Of a DNA stretch of 64,000 bases, positions 24,382-36,177 are shown in pieces (the first letter of the stretch is position 1; each line of letters opens with the position of its first letter). Position numbers and translations under genes: made by a program. Origin of the DNA: Mallotus nudiflorus (Eukaryota; Streptophyta; Magnoliopsida; Malpighiales; Euphorbiaceae). Below the pieces are notes generated by a model. That model saw only the letters and a list, made by a program, of their open reading frames with translations, made no database searches and was not told where the DNA came from. The stretch spans positions 434,001-498,000 of the forward strand of contig CANTUR010000680.1 of NCBI GenBank assembly GCA_947683625.1, written 5' to 3'.

Positions 24382-24857
24382 ATTTTTTTACAAAATAATG
24401 TTATTAAGAAAAAACACAAGTTTATAGTAGAATCTGATACAAATATAAAAGAAAACATTAAATCATTTTACAAAAAAATAGCAAGAAATAAGTATTATGT
24501 TGCGTTTAATAGACACGCACCTAGGATCTACACATCTTGGGAAGAATGTGCTCATTTAATTGTAGGATTGAAGGGGTGTCTATATTGGTCTTTCAATACT
24601 ATGAATGAAGCTGTAATTGCATGGAAGAAATTCAGTGAAGCAAATTTTGTTGTCCCAGCCACATTGTCTGCTAAGAAGGTTGAGAACAAAACCATTATAA
24701 TCAGGAGGAACAATCATATTTCTTTTGATGGTTTTAGTTTCTTCTTCTAGGAATTATTATAGTTGTGTCCATAATTGGCTTTTGTTTGGGGAAGATAACA
24801 AAAGTTGTTGATGCAGAAGCCTTTCCACCAGTTGGACAATTGGATACTGAATTATAA
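24382..24857 (+). pseudogene. Viroplasmin-like (RNase H1 N-terminal) domain with C-terminal membrane segment
   Basis: One frame runs from 24,382 to a TAG at 24,748-24,750. From about 24,478 it reads ARNKYYVAFNRHAPRIYTSW, EECAHLIVGLKG, YWSFNTMNEAVIAW, which is the fold-defining pattern of the caulimovirus VI/RNase H1 N-terminal domain (YYV...G..P.IY.SW.EC...V.G..G..Y.SF.....A). Right after FFF, a shifted frame from 24,750 gives GIIIVVSIIGFCLGK, a predicted transmembrane stretch, then a short acidic tail ending at 24,857. No in-frame ATG precedes the domain, so a first exon or the true start is missing. Plants carry such domains in RNase H-like proteins. Cellular origin is more likely than a viral insert, as no other viral gene is near. 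Confidence 0.6.
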
Positions 24858-24859
24858 AA

Positions 24860-25630
24860 CAGTTTATGTTTAAAAAATATAAATTATGATTAGTATTTTA
24901 TTTTGAATGTATTATTTTTGTGTTAATAACAAGCTTTTGTTTGTGGTTTGAAATTAATGATATGGATTACCTTTTTATTAAACTTCAAGTTTCATATCTT
25001 ATAATGTCTATTAATTTTGAATTTAGAAATGAAATGTTGATGGCACATTGAAAAATCATAATCATGGACTCACTAGTTAACCAATTTATGGAATTGAGGT
25101 TAATTTTAGTGGTATCAACTTTAAGAGTTGCAAAATGTTATAGTTTGTTGAATATAATGTTTCCTTCACCAAATGATGGACGAATTGAAAATTAACTTCA
25201 CCACATATTTAAATAGTAACTTGACAATTATTATACTTTGATTTGTTGGAAAGAAAAGTAGTTAAGTTGTTAGTTTTCATTTCATATAAAGTGTTTTTGC
25301 TGAATAATTAAACTACAATTTTTTAATAGAAATAAAAGGGACAAAAAGCTTAAAATATTGATACCATTCTAAATAACTTAGGCCTATTTTATTTTTAACA
25401 TTGATTAGTTTGTACTTGATATAGTCAATCTAGAAGTTAGAAGATTTGCTAATATTTTTCATAAACTTAAATTCATTAATAAAACTTAAAAAGACAACAT
25501 TTAATAGGGATAAACTCTAACATTAAACATTATTAAACAATAAAAAGAGACTTGGAATGATGTTTATGGTTCAAGAAAAAGAGACTTCAAGAGATTATCA
25601 AGTTTTAAACTTCATAAGAAGTGTTGTCAA
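24860..25630. other. Intergenic DNA, nothing recognised
   Basis: A+T-rich sequence without open frames of note on either strand. Confidence 0.5.
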
Positions 25631-25634
25631 ACAC

Positions 25635-26029
25635 TTTAATGTAGTTGCCTGATTGAACTACTATTGCTACTTGTGCTACTATTGCTGCACTTGCCTCTGA
25701 TGGTGCCCTTCTTCTTGATGGGGTAGTTTCTTTAGTACCATTATCTTGATGAACCTCTGTTGTCCTCTATTCACTTCCTTCCATTATTCCTTACTCATAT
25801 TCTCCATGGTCATCAAGAAATATGTTGTACATGGCAGGAAGAGGAAATGGGTGTAGAAGCCCTCGCTGAGTGTTGTTATATCCAAAATCAACAATGTTTC
25901 TTGAAACATACTCACTAATTTCCTTCTTCAATGTCTTGATTTAGTCTTGGACTAAAGCATCTAGAACATTCATAGAGGTTTTTTATGGAGAAACCTTCCA
26001 TCCATCAGACTTTCTTCTATTGTTCATTA
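25635..26029 (-). pseudogene. Unrecognised minus-strand coding remnant
   Basis: From an ATG at about 26,029 the minus frame reads NNRRKSDGWKV, MNVLDALVQD, IKTLKKEISEYVSRNIVDFG, NNTQRGLLHPFPLPAMYNIF and a Ser/Arg/Ala tail with TTPSRRRAPSEA. Four stops interrupt one continuous frame, all TAA or TAG at positions that could be Gln. The composition looks protein-coding, with a short helical segment. It lies just downstream of the mobile-domain pseudogene on the same strand and may be a separate gene or a 3' exon of it. The family is not recognised. Confidence 0.4.
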
Positions 26030-26639
26030 GTGATAAGTATTACAATTAGTCAATGTTTATTTCTGATGTGCACTATAAGTTAATAATTTTCTTCAAATAT
26101 ATACATAAAAGAATGACTCTTCATGTACTTTATTAATTAACCTCACCTTTACAGGGTAACAGAACATTATCATATTCCATTGTAAATGATGATTATGGTA
26201 ATCAATGTATAGTTGTTCTATACTAACGATTTATTATTTTCATATCCCTAAAATGGTTTCAATAAATGGTAGGGGTCACTATGATGGTGTCTTTTTTATT
26301 TCTTATATTAATGTGCAATAGCAAGTGTTCATTTCATTAAATGTTTTTCAATTGGTAATGGCTTAACATAAGCATCTTTGAATTAGTATATTTTAGGGAA
26401 AATGTTCTTTGACAATATAAAAGGAAAAAATTTTAGAGCAAGACAAACATTATGAATCAAACATTGTTAAAATGAACATTAAGCTATATTGAAGCAAAAA
26501 CAGAATTAGAGCAAAGTTCAATTGTAGTTGTCCATATGCTTAAACAACCAAAAGTTATAAGCTAATGTTTTTATCCAAAAAAACTAATGCACTAACATAG
26601 TTGCATTATATATTTCTAAAGTCTAGAGACCTTAACTCA

Positions 26640-27960
26640 TGACAGTATGTGTAGTAGGCCTATCGAATTTTGAAAATCCTTTTGCACTCCTCAGTCCATT
26701 TTAATGCTTCTTCTTTTTGTTGGGATAACCTAGTAGTAATTTCCTAGTGTTGAGTCCTGACTTGTTGCATCTAAAGGTTTAATCCCTCTACCTTTTTGAG
26801 AAGCTATAACTATTGCTCCTTTCACTTTTCAATCTCTTTAGCAAGGTTTTCAGTCTGGCTCTGCTCGGACAAATACTCTTAATAGATATTAACCAATCCC
26901 TTATTTTGCACTTTTAGTGCATTCTTCATAGCCTTCTACCTCTCAACATCATTTTTTAAACTCTGTATTTTACATGAAAGGCCTTCTACAAACTTTGTGG
27001 TTATGGCAGATGAATTTAAAATTGATTCAATTTCACCTACTACTTTTAAGATACTCTCATATTGATATACTTTTGATGAAGCACCATGGAGTACCGACAT
27101 AGCTAAATGAAACGTGTCCATTTTATGATGAGCTAGTGCAAGCAATTCACGTTTGAATAAAAGGTTAACATTATTCTTGGATGACTCAATAACAACACTT
27201 ATGAATACTGTGTGTTGTCATGAAGTAGATGTTATAGACTATTTTAAGAAATTAAATTCAAGATCAATCAATGGTTCTTCTAATGAAGGAATTGAAAATG
27301 CCTTCTTAATTCTTTCACCGATATCAGGCTTCACATTAAAAAAATAATAAAACAAGGAAATTCATTAACTTATAAAACTGAAGACATTTGCTTATAAAAT
27401 AAAAAAATTGTATTATATTAGAAACATAATGATGAAGTTGGCTATTACCTACTGAGGGTGTGCAACTAGAGTGGCTTTATTTTTTGCTTCAATAGATAAA
27501 CTAGAATAAGCGACATTTACATTAGTAACTCCACTATCAACATTTTTCCCCTTGTACCAGTTGGTGAAGCAAACAAAGTGTCATTTTGTTCATGATCAAA
27601 CAATAACTTCTAGGGAGAGTCATTACCATTATCATCAGCATCAATGCTATCATGCAAATCATTAAAGACATCATCAATAACATGCATTGGATTGTCCTCA
27701 GTATTAGTATAGTTTCTAATGTTTCCTAGGCTATTAGATCTTCTTAATCTAATAGAAAAAGTGCTTTCAAATTTTTCTTAGGTGTTGAACTAGCAGTTTT
27801 CTTTTTTTTTTTTCACTAGGGTATTGGATTTTTCCTATTAATATGAAGATGTTTTAACGTTGTGCTTTTTTCCCTCTTTGACATATGACTTTCTTTTTTT
27901 GGATATTATTGGTGGATTAGGAGATTTTAAACTTGTCATGGTAGGAAATGTAGATGATGA
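26640..27960 (-). pseudogene. C-terminal part of plant mobile domain gene (linker and coiled coil)
   Basis: 27,955-27,440 encodes an acidic linker (DNGNDSP, LLFDHEQNDTLFASPTG). After a probable intron (about 27,440-27,350) the frame continues KPDIGERIKKAFSIPSLEEP and then, from 27,145, LALAHHKMDTFHLAMSVLHG and VVGEIESILNSS. From 26,935 to 26,660 a long helical, Gln/Glu/Lys-rich coiled coil follows (KAMKNALKVQNKGL, EQSQTENLAKEIEK, LSQQKEEALKW). The coiled coil keeps one frame through several stops (TAG, TAA, TGA), mostly where Gln or Trp is likely. Arabidopsis aminotransferase-like/PMD proteins have a comparable C-terminal helical region. The N-terminal half lies beyond the LTR insertion. Confidence 0.6.
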
Positions 27961-27963
27961 AAG

Positions 27964-29410
27964 TGTTAGGTTTCGTGATTCAAAAACGCAGCGAAAATTA
28001 AAAATTTTAACCACAAACCTAACTTAGATCCAAGTAATTCGATTAATTAATTTAAAACTAGGGTTTTCAAATCTTACCATAAATGCAGAAGAGGCAAGAT
28101 TTCTGGAAGGCATAGAGGAGGTTCACTCCGATGACACCTTACCCCAAGCTTTTAATTTTGGTAGTTCGGATCAAGACATCTCCAAAAGAATCTATCCTCC
28201 ATAAGTGTCCACATGAACAACCCTTAATTAAAATGAAAAATTTTTCTGCTAGCACTTCTCTTGATTTCTTACAAATCAAGAACAAAAACACTATGTGTTT
28301 TAGTTTTTCTAAGAGGAGAAAAACAAATTCTGGTGGCTAATAATTGAGTTAGCAAAACCTTAGACAATATAACATATTTATAGACCTCTAATTAGGGTTT
28401 CACTTACCAAAACAATTTTTTAGTAATTTCTTAATTATTATTATTTTGATTTTATTTAAAATTAAATAAAAAATAATATTCTACTTATTTGAGATAACCT
28501 TTACCTTAAATAAATAAACTAATTATTTATTTCCACAAAGCATATTTGGGCTTCTTAAACCCATATCCGTTTTTGGGTCTGTTCTAAGTGTGTAACCATA
28601 TAGGTTCACATGACGTTGGCAATGGGCCTTAAATCTTTATTTAGGCCTACAAGTCATAAGTGGCCTCTAGTAAGACATTATGATTACCCAAGTTATGTGA
28701 AGTCAATAATCTGACATAACCTAATTTATAATAAATATTGTAATCCCTTTGTCACATGATATTTTGATTGAATATAAGGCATAGTTTCTATCATCCTTAT
28801 ATGATTCAATCATATTATTTTTGGACTCTAAGTAGATTGAGAATGATAACTCTTTAACAATTCACTTTAGCATGGCCATGCATTTTCCTCAGTCTATCTT
28901 ATCAAGGGGTCTATAGATATCTTACTCAAATTAAATGAGGGATAAATTCCTTCTCAATCACTCACATTCCTCACATAACTCATTTTATATCCAACAATAA
29001 TCTATTTAATCATCCTGTTAAAGACAATGTTAGATTGTGTCAAAATATATAATACTTATGTAGAAATCCATGATGATTTCAAGGTCAAAGGACTAAATCA
29101 ATATTATTATTATGAGAATTACTTATGACAATTATCTATGTAGTATTCTCATGATGGGTCAATCCAGTACATTATTTCCCAAATAAGTACCTATGAGTTG
29201 ACTTAATATCTCATATTCATGATTAGTAAAACATAATCATCAATCAACATCATACTAGCCATAACATATAGTTATGACTAGGGATAATTTGAATAGAACT
29301 CATATATAATCTAAGGGTTTTACTATTAAGTCCCATACTTAATGACCTTAGTAAGAATTGACTATTCAAGTAATTATCTTCATGACCACCACTTGTTGAA
29401 ATGGTCAACA
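27964..29410 (-). repeat. Probable solo LTR inside the mobile-domain gene
   Basis: The segment begins TGTTAGGTTTCGTGATTC and ends GGTCAACA on the plus strand, so the minus-strand copy runs TGTTGACC...CCTAACA. A TATAAATATG box lies on the minus strand at about 28,378-28,388, followed by a leader-like region. There is no PBS, PPT or coding domain next to either end, hence a solo LTR of about 1.45 kb. No clear 5-bp target duplication was found (GAAAG left, TTTTC right), so the exact outer end could be displaced by some bases. Confidence 0.6.
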
Positions 29411-29439
29411 TTTTCTTTAGATGATATATCAACATTACA

Positions 29440-30700
29440 TTTAAGATCTTTCAAACCACAAATAATTTTCTAAATTTCTTCAACAAAGTGACAATTGAAT
29501 TTATATGCGTTTAGGACTTCTTTTGGATACATACACTGGTTTAATCCAAACTACCAACTCTATAGATAAGGGATATAATGCTCTGTAGTTATGTTTGGCT
29601 TATTTGAGACTAATGAACTAGTGCCACCCACATAGAATGGCCTTATAGTATTATAGACATAGAATACTTTTAACTGAATTTGCTAAGCAGCTTTAGGTTC
29701 ATCATAATCCTACATTATAATTTTCAACCAAGGATTTTTTTATTCTTCTCCCAGAAAGATGAAAAGTTAATCATTTTTCCTGATTCTTTACTTTGAAAAA
29801 ATGACAAAATTTTATGGAACAATAAACATTCAATCTAGTTGCAATGATAAACATTCAATCTAGTTGCCTCATTTGACTGTGGAAGTTCCTTACTTAATTA
29901 TAGGAAGTATGAGAATAGCCATAACTGCACCAACCAAAGTGCTCTACCAAACCTTGAAAAAGGCATTGATGTGTGATAATACTTTAAAGATCTTTAAGTA
30001 AGGCCAAGTAAAATTGACCCAAGGGTGAGATACTTTCCTGACACAATAACTTGTATCAAATCTATGTACTCTACAGTTGGCTTTCTAAAGAAAGGACACA
30101 TCAAGAATTTACAAATCAACACACAAAGAAATTCAAAATGTTCCTTTTAAGAAGGTAAACCAAATGCATTAACCTTATGTTGAATTAAGGAATGATATGA
30201 AGAATATTCAGTTAAGGTTGTTAAAAAGATATCAAATTTTCTATATTTGAATCAATCAAACATGGTGCATATGGTCCAACCACAGGTAATCCCATTAGTA
30301 AAAACACATCACGCAAGGTAATTGCATAGAGACTAAAAAGGGAAAAAAATGAGTTAAGACTAGGAACCCATAAATGCATATATGCACAAAGCATATTTGC
30401 TTCAAATAGTGGTCCAATTTTGCTCATTTTTGTTGGCTACTTTATCCCCATTACCTTCCATTTTTTTATAATACAGTTTCAAACTATCAATCCATTGAAT
30501 CCACTTAGAATGTGATTTTTGCTAGGACTTCATGCTAGGTGTATCAACAGGTGGTTTTAAATCTACTTCCAGTAATAATTTTTCCTTAGAAGACAGAGGA
30601 AAGGGTGTAGTAGGTATTCCATTATTGCTGCTTTCAAATGGACACATTGAGATAACCAAGTCATTAACCAGCAATGAAATCCAACCCTTACATTCCAAAA
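29440..30700 (-). pseudogene. Plant mobile domain (PMD-C / aminotransferase-like) gene, N-terminal part
   Basis: Reading down from 30,690, one frame gives KEKLLLEVDLKPPVDTPSM, KSHSKWIQWIDSLKLYYKKM and NEQNW. After a frame change comes KIGPLFEANMLCAYMHLWVP and the hallmark YAITLRDVFLLMGLPVVGPY (about 30,315-30,260). Further down, shifted frames give FLTTLTEYSSYHSL, KEHFEFLCVLICKFLMCPFF and GRALWLVQLWLFSYF, the typical PMD middle and C-terminal words. Stops and frameshifts make it a pseudogene. PMD proteins (MAIN/MAIL family) are nuclear factors involved in silencing and also travel with transposons. Nothing here decides between gene and transposon-carried copy. Confidence 0.7.
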
Positions 30701-32388
30701 AGTAAAAAAAAATTGAAATTGATTAGTGAAATAGCTTAGTTAGATTAAATTTTTATAATTAAGAAAAATTTGAAACAAATGTATGTACCACAATGATATA
30801 AATTACGGCAATGGATTTTCCTTTATCTCCATTGTTATTGCATTTCAAATTCCATGGAATAAAATATTTCAATAGCTTTTCATCTTAAAACATCTTCATT
30901 ATTTATAATATACACTTAAATATGATTTCACAACACCAATGCATGTAAATATGAAAAAATACCACTAAAGCGCAGATTCAATTAAAATTCAACTTTTCTT
31001 CATCACTCAATGTTACATTTGATTTCAGAAATAATAGAAACAACAAAATTTTTATTTTATTTTAGTCACTCATTGAAAAATTAATATTTTGTTCAATTAA
31101 ATTTATTTTATAGCCTTTTTCAAATGTATGGGAAAAACATTTTAGCATTTTTAATCTAAACCATTAGCAATACAATCAATAATTATTAATTTGTATAACT
31201 TACTAACCTAAAGCGCATTTTGTGTCCGTTTCTCATCATTATCACTAGTGGACCTCACATCCTCCATTTTGTCTCTTAATTAATAGAAAAAAATTTGTTA
31301 GACAAAATATAAATTAGAGAGTTAAATTAGTTATGCAAAAAAAAAAAGTTTAGATTGTGATTCTATGATTACTTTTTTTTATCGGTAGCACCTTCTTAAA
31401 TAAATTTTAATTGGGCAATAGAAATAGGATTTCTTCACCAACCATGGAGAAGTTGTCATCGGCTATCTACTAGTGTACATATATGGTAAAGGTTGATCTT
31501 CGGTTGTTATGGATGAACATCCACTATTAGAATTAGAAAAAAAATAATAGATCGTATGAGGATACAATAAAATTAAGGTACTAAAACTGTTCTTAATGTT
31601 GATAAGAGTAGTTAATTGGATAGGTAGGGACAAATTTGAACATTGGTTATAGTATTGGTAATTGATGTGAAAGGTTGATTGAAGATACTTCTATTAAGTT
31701 GTGACTTCTTTTGGAAGCTTGAATTTAAAAGGGATTTGAATTGGAACAATTTCCCATGTTAAAGATTGGAGCTAATCTTGAGGTTATCGGTAAAGAAATA
31801 TTATTAGAGTTAATGACAAAAGGTGACCCAAATTGGAAAGGAAGTAATGCATTCACTTCCTCTTTTTTATTTTCATTTTCCCTCTGCTTTTCCCTTTATT
31901 TTTGCCAAAACTAGGCATCGTATGTGGTGAATCATACAATCGGCCTCATCAATTATTCAAAAAATATATTTTTAATCTGACTATTATCATGCATAGTACT
32001 AATCCTATATATTATATATACAAGTGGTGAAATACAATAAGTGTACAATTTCTAACTTACATTGAAATGTTTGATCACCTTTTTTTTATAAGAAATACAT
32101 TTTTCACTTGAAAATTAAACCGTATTAACATTTAAATTTATAAAATCAATAGTATGGTGAAAAAACTTTCACAAACCATCATTAGGTCCTTTTAATTTTT
32201 TTTGGTGAATCTAATAAGTTAAATACATTATATGTTCCTTGACATTACTTGAAATTACATTAAATTTTTGTACCTTCAAACTACTTTAATTTTACAATCA
32301 ATCCTGTATGTCATAAAAAAATCTAACTTCATGGTCACAGTTGTAATCCATACATTTTATAACTTCATAATCCACTAAGCCACCCCAG
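30700..32388. other. Intergenic DNA, no gene supported
   Basis: A+T-rich. Both strands were read; only short frames without family resemblance were found. The segment may include upstream sequence of the mobile-domain gene. Confidence 0.45.
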
Positions 32389-33179
32389 CCTAAATGCTTA
32401 TGGAAAAGTTTTTAGGAAATTCATTTATTTTGGGTGTCAAACTCCTTATCACCCATAGCTTTTTAAATACTTGAAGTAGAAATGCCCTACTTTCTCTAAG
32501 CTTTTTCATTTGTTTCACAACTTTAACTAGGCATTTTCCTTCCTCTTTATCACTTATATTATCACTGCTCAATAAGATCAGCCACCCTAAAATATACCAT
32601 GGTCTATAATGTCCTGCTGCAGAGGCTAACTCTAGTATAACATGCCCTTTCTCAAGATAAGGTGATATGCTGAAGCATGTTTCCTGTAAAATAATATCGT
32701 ACAATATAAATAATATAATTTTTCACTATATAACATTCACCATCTTTGTAAATTGATATAAGATGCAATATACAAAACTATGTAATTTTATAATTATCGT
32801 TCTAATTAAGACCAAATCAAATTTACATACCACCCCTTCCTTATACAATGACTTTGGATTTTGACACTCGGTGCATCATTGTAAAAATGAATTCATTGAC
32901 CTTTGATAAACCCAACCTTCATTAGGGATGCTATCCAAATTAACCCCTCAGTAAACAGTAAGGTGGTCTACTACATTATGAACGTGTTTACAATTGATAA
33001 GGAATAAACCAAATTATAATACTTGAACAGTTAGTTTGATAGAGAAAATTAGTTACATTAAATCTATGACATTGTTTATACCTTAGTTTAAAATTAAAAA
33101 GATCTTTCAAAGAATGTCTTCCCACTCTTGAGATTATGTCAACCATCAACTCATTAGGAATATTGCATAGGGAAGTCAT
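32389..33179 (-). pseudogene. F-box gene of the At2g35280-like family, copy 1
   Basis: From the ATG at 33,179 the minus strand reads NIPNELMVDIISRVGRHSLK followed by DLFNFKLRYKQCHRF, an F-box. After a frame change, 32,970-32,831 gives VNLDSIPNEGWVYQ and CTECQNPKSLYKEGV, ending at a GTATGTAA donor. A 147-base intron (32,830-32,684) ends TTTTACAG, and the last exon starts ETCFSISPYLEKGHVILEL and continues to AGHYRPWYILGWLILLSSDN and a helical tail. This matches the family layout, F-box, a CxxCxNPxxLYxxG-like motif and Sel1-like repeats. Stops and the frame change suggest a pseudogene, though the splice sites remain good. F-box proteins are SCF ubiquitin-ligase adaptors. Confidence 0.7.
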
Positions 33180-33184
33180 TGGAA

Positions 33185-34160
33185 CATTTGTGTTTTTTAA
33201 CTTTTATATAGCCATTATCATTCACAATAATTTGAAAATTAGAAAAATAAGGAATGGAGTAGAAATTTTTGTTTAGAGTAAGATAAATGAGTGGTGCAAT
33301 GTAAATATGTAAGGTATACATAAGAGTATGTAACTATGTAATTCATGAAGTTAAATCAGCGTGGCTATTAACATAAATGTACTTTGATTAAATTCAATAA
33401 CATATTTATAAAAACATTATATTAACATTTATGTTTCAAGTTTATATGACAATATTACTTGTAAGCATAATTTTTGCTTTTCAAATTGTAATACATGGTG
33501 AAGTTATTTGACCATATAACATTCCCCATCTTTGTAAATTGATATTGCAACTTTCCTTGGAATTTTTATTGTTATTAAGCCTATTGGTGAAGCAATATTT
33601 CTAATAATTAAACTAAAAATTATTCATTTTGCATTATTGGTGAAGGACTACTTTGTAAATTGTATACATTAATTACAAAATATGTAAATAATGGCTTTTC
33701 AAGTAAGGGGATTAAGGAAGTAAGCATGATGTTAATGCACGAGAGATATACATACCTTGATTAACGATAATATATAATTATGGATAATTATACCAATTAT
33801 GACATAAGTTGTAAGGTTTCTATTTTTTTTAATTGAGAATAATAAAATTGATTAGATATGCATCACGCATTTTCCGCTACACTTGTAAACTATAGTAGAT
33901 TAATTATTACATACAGACTATTTAAACTAGCCAGAGTAGATTACCAATTGATATGTGAACTCCTTTTGAAATTACAGTAGTCCTAGACAAATTTGTTTAA
34001 TGAATTCAACTATTTTGTGAAATTATTTTGAAATTAGTACTAATTTTTTCTAGTGAAATGAATATAAAACCATAACTCTTACTATATTCACTTTTCATAC
34101 CAATAATTAATTTGGCTACAAACAAATAAAACTTTATGGTGACAGCTGCACTTTATATAG
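33185..34160. other. Spacer between the two F-box copies
   Basis: A+T-rich, without a gene. A 50-base block near 33,510-33,550 (CCATATAACATTCCCCATCTTTG core) resembles the stretch near 32,725-32,755 inside the copy 1 region, a trace of the duplication. Confidence 0.45.
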
Positions 34161-34164
34161 TTAA

Positions 34165-34915
34165 TCACTTCAGAACATTAAGCTAGGCAAACCCATCCAC
34201 ATTGCAAGTGGTGCAACTTCTCAAGACATGCATTTTTTTTAGCACTAATGTGCCCATTACCCAAACCCTCAAAACTATTTCTACAAATTTGAACTTGCAT
34301 TTTGTTAACTTATTCAATTTTTTCATAGTTTGAATAAGTCTTGTACCCTCCTATTCCTCATCACTGTTGCCACTGCATAATAAAAGAACTCCAAGAATAT
34401 AGCATGCTCAGTAATTTCCTCCTACTGCAGCCTATTGGAGTAGCTAACAACTAGAGGTCAAGTTAGAATGTATGTTGAAGCATGTTTCTTAAAAATAAAA
34501 TAAATTATTAAATTTAAAATAACAATATGTCATTTCATATAAAAAGAAATTCATGTAATTTGTTTATGCAAATTGCTTACCACCCCTTCCCTATATAATG
34601 ACTATAGATTTTCAAACCTTAAACATCTTTTTAAAAATATGAACATCAATCATGGACAAACCCACCATTTACCAAGCAAGCTGTCTATATTAACTCCTCT
34701 GTAAACTTCTATTTCTTCTCATTTGACATTAAAAGCCTTATAACTGAAAGAGTAATAAAAAAATAATATTAATTATTGATTAAGCTTCTTGAAAATAATC
34801 AAAAGCAGTATTCACCAGACATACCATAGTTTCACATTGAACAAATATGTTACGGAATATTCTCCTACTCTTGCTATTATGTCCACTAGCAAATGTTCTG
34901 GCACCTCATGGATAG
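34165..34915 (-). pseudogene. F-box gene of the same family, copy 2 (more decayed)
   Basis: 34,912-34,810 reads EVPEHLLVDIIARVGEYSV, a second F-box. 34,720-34,580 reads VYRGVNIDSL, FLKRCLRFENL and SLYREGV, ending at a GTAAGC donor in the same place as copy 1. The last exon reads ETCFNIHSN, ACYILGVLLLCSGNSDEE and ends with SCTTCNVDGFA, the family's C-terminal CxxC region. Several TAG/TAA stops fall in otherwise continuous frames. The matching intron position and shared motifs show tandem duplication with copy 1, about 1.75 kb away on the same strand. Confidence 0.68.
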
Positions 34916-35169
34916 ATGTCACCAGAGCATATGTGATTTTTTTATTCTCAATAGCCATTTTTATGAAGATGCTTTATTGTCTAAGAAAAAATAGATAAAT
35001 AAAAAAATAGGAATTAAGGTGAGTTATGAATAAGAACATTCAATTATTTAAAGGTCAATAAGATATTAATGCATTGTCAATACAAGGAAGTAAAATCAAC
35101 ATTATTCATATAAGTGACTTTATAAATTCCAATCAAGTATAGTTCATATACAATGTATAGATTAAAGTA

Positions 35170-35690
35170 TAAGTATAAATTAATGTTATATCTAAATGTG
35201 AAATAAAGATTAATCTAGATGCAAAAAAGTAGTAAACTTTAATGTCAATGAAATTTCAATTTAGATTATGAATGCTTCAATGTCAATGTGATATATGACA
35301 TTGGAATTTATCTACATGAACACATGAGTATAACACAATGTCACATATTCAATGTTAATATGATATATGAAATTAACATTAGTCTACATGCATAAAATTA
35401 GCAAACTAAAATGTCACAAATTGAATGTCAATGAAATTGGAATTTAAATTTTAAATTATTCAATGTCAATGTGATATATTAAATTAGAATTTATCTACAT
35501 GAACAACAAGTAAATTTTAATGTCATATATTCAATGTTAATAGGATATATGAAATTAACATTAATCTACATGCACAAAATTATTAAACTTTAATGTCACA
35601 AATTCAATGTCAATGTGACATAGTAAGCTTCAACTAAACTTTAAATGCATTAATGTCAATTTGTTATATGAAATTAAAAGTAACGTACAT
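35170..35690. repeat. Tandem repeat, ~183-bp period with internal sub-units
   Basis: TGTCAATGTGATATAT occurs at 35,281 and 35,464 (183 bases apart) and AATGTTAATA at 35,351 and 35,533 (182 apart). Within each period two related halves of roughly 70 and 110 bases share TCAATGT-AAT-TGATATATGA and TCTACATG words. About two and a half periods are present before the pattern fades near 35,690. Confidence 0.8.
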
Positions 35691-36072
35691 AAACAACTTT
35701 AAGTACTTTTTAAACTTGACTATAACAATGGTGCATGAATATTACATCCATTCACTAAATATTATAGCAATGCTATTAAGTTATATTCTTTTTTAAAATG
35801 TACATTAATTATACATTTACAATTTCTCAAGCATATATATCGATATATTCCATGTTGTTTGTAATTCACCACATTGTATATTCACCATACATAGGAATTT
35901 TATTCCATAGTGAAATTCATTGAAATTGAAATTATAGTGTTTATTATAAGCAAATGTTTTACTTATGTCAACAGTCACTGAAAGGTCACATCTGTATTCA
36001 ATGATGATTTTGTTAGTAGTTTGAAATTCAAATTCATTATAAATAACCACCACTTCGCATAAAAAAGCACTC

Positions 36073-36080
36073 TATATAAA
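36073..36080 (+). promoter_or_regulatory. TATA box
   Basis: TATATAAA sits about 98 bases upstream of an ATG at 36,178, followed by a C/A-rich leader without another ATG. It is one of the best-formed promoter-like arrangements outside the LTRs in this window. Confidence 0.5.
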
Positions 36081-36177
36081 CTACCTCAGTGAAACTAATA
36101 AAGTCACTTTCACTAAGCAATTCACTTTCAAAATCTAAAAAAACACTATATACTTTTGTCCTTTATTTTACTTTAAC

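Noticed and set aside
24382..24857. Reading the viroplasmin-like domain as an endogenous caulimovirus insert
   Set aside because: No movement, coat or reverse transcriptase region of that virus type is adjacent. Plants carry the same domain in cellular RNase H-like proteins.
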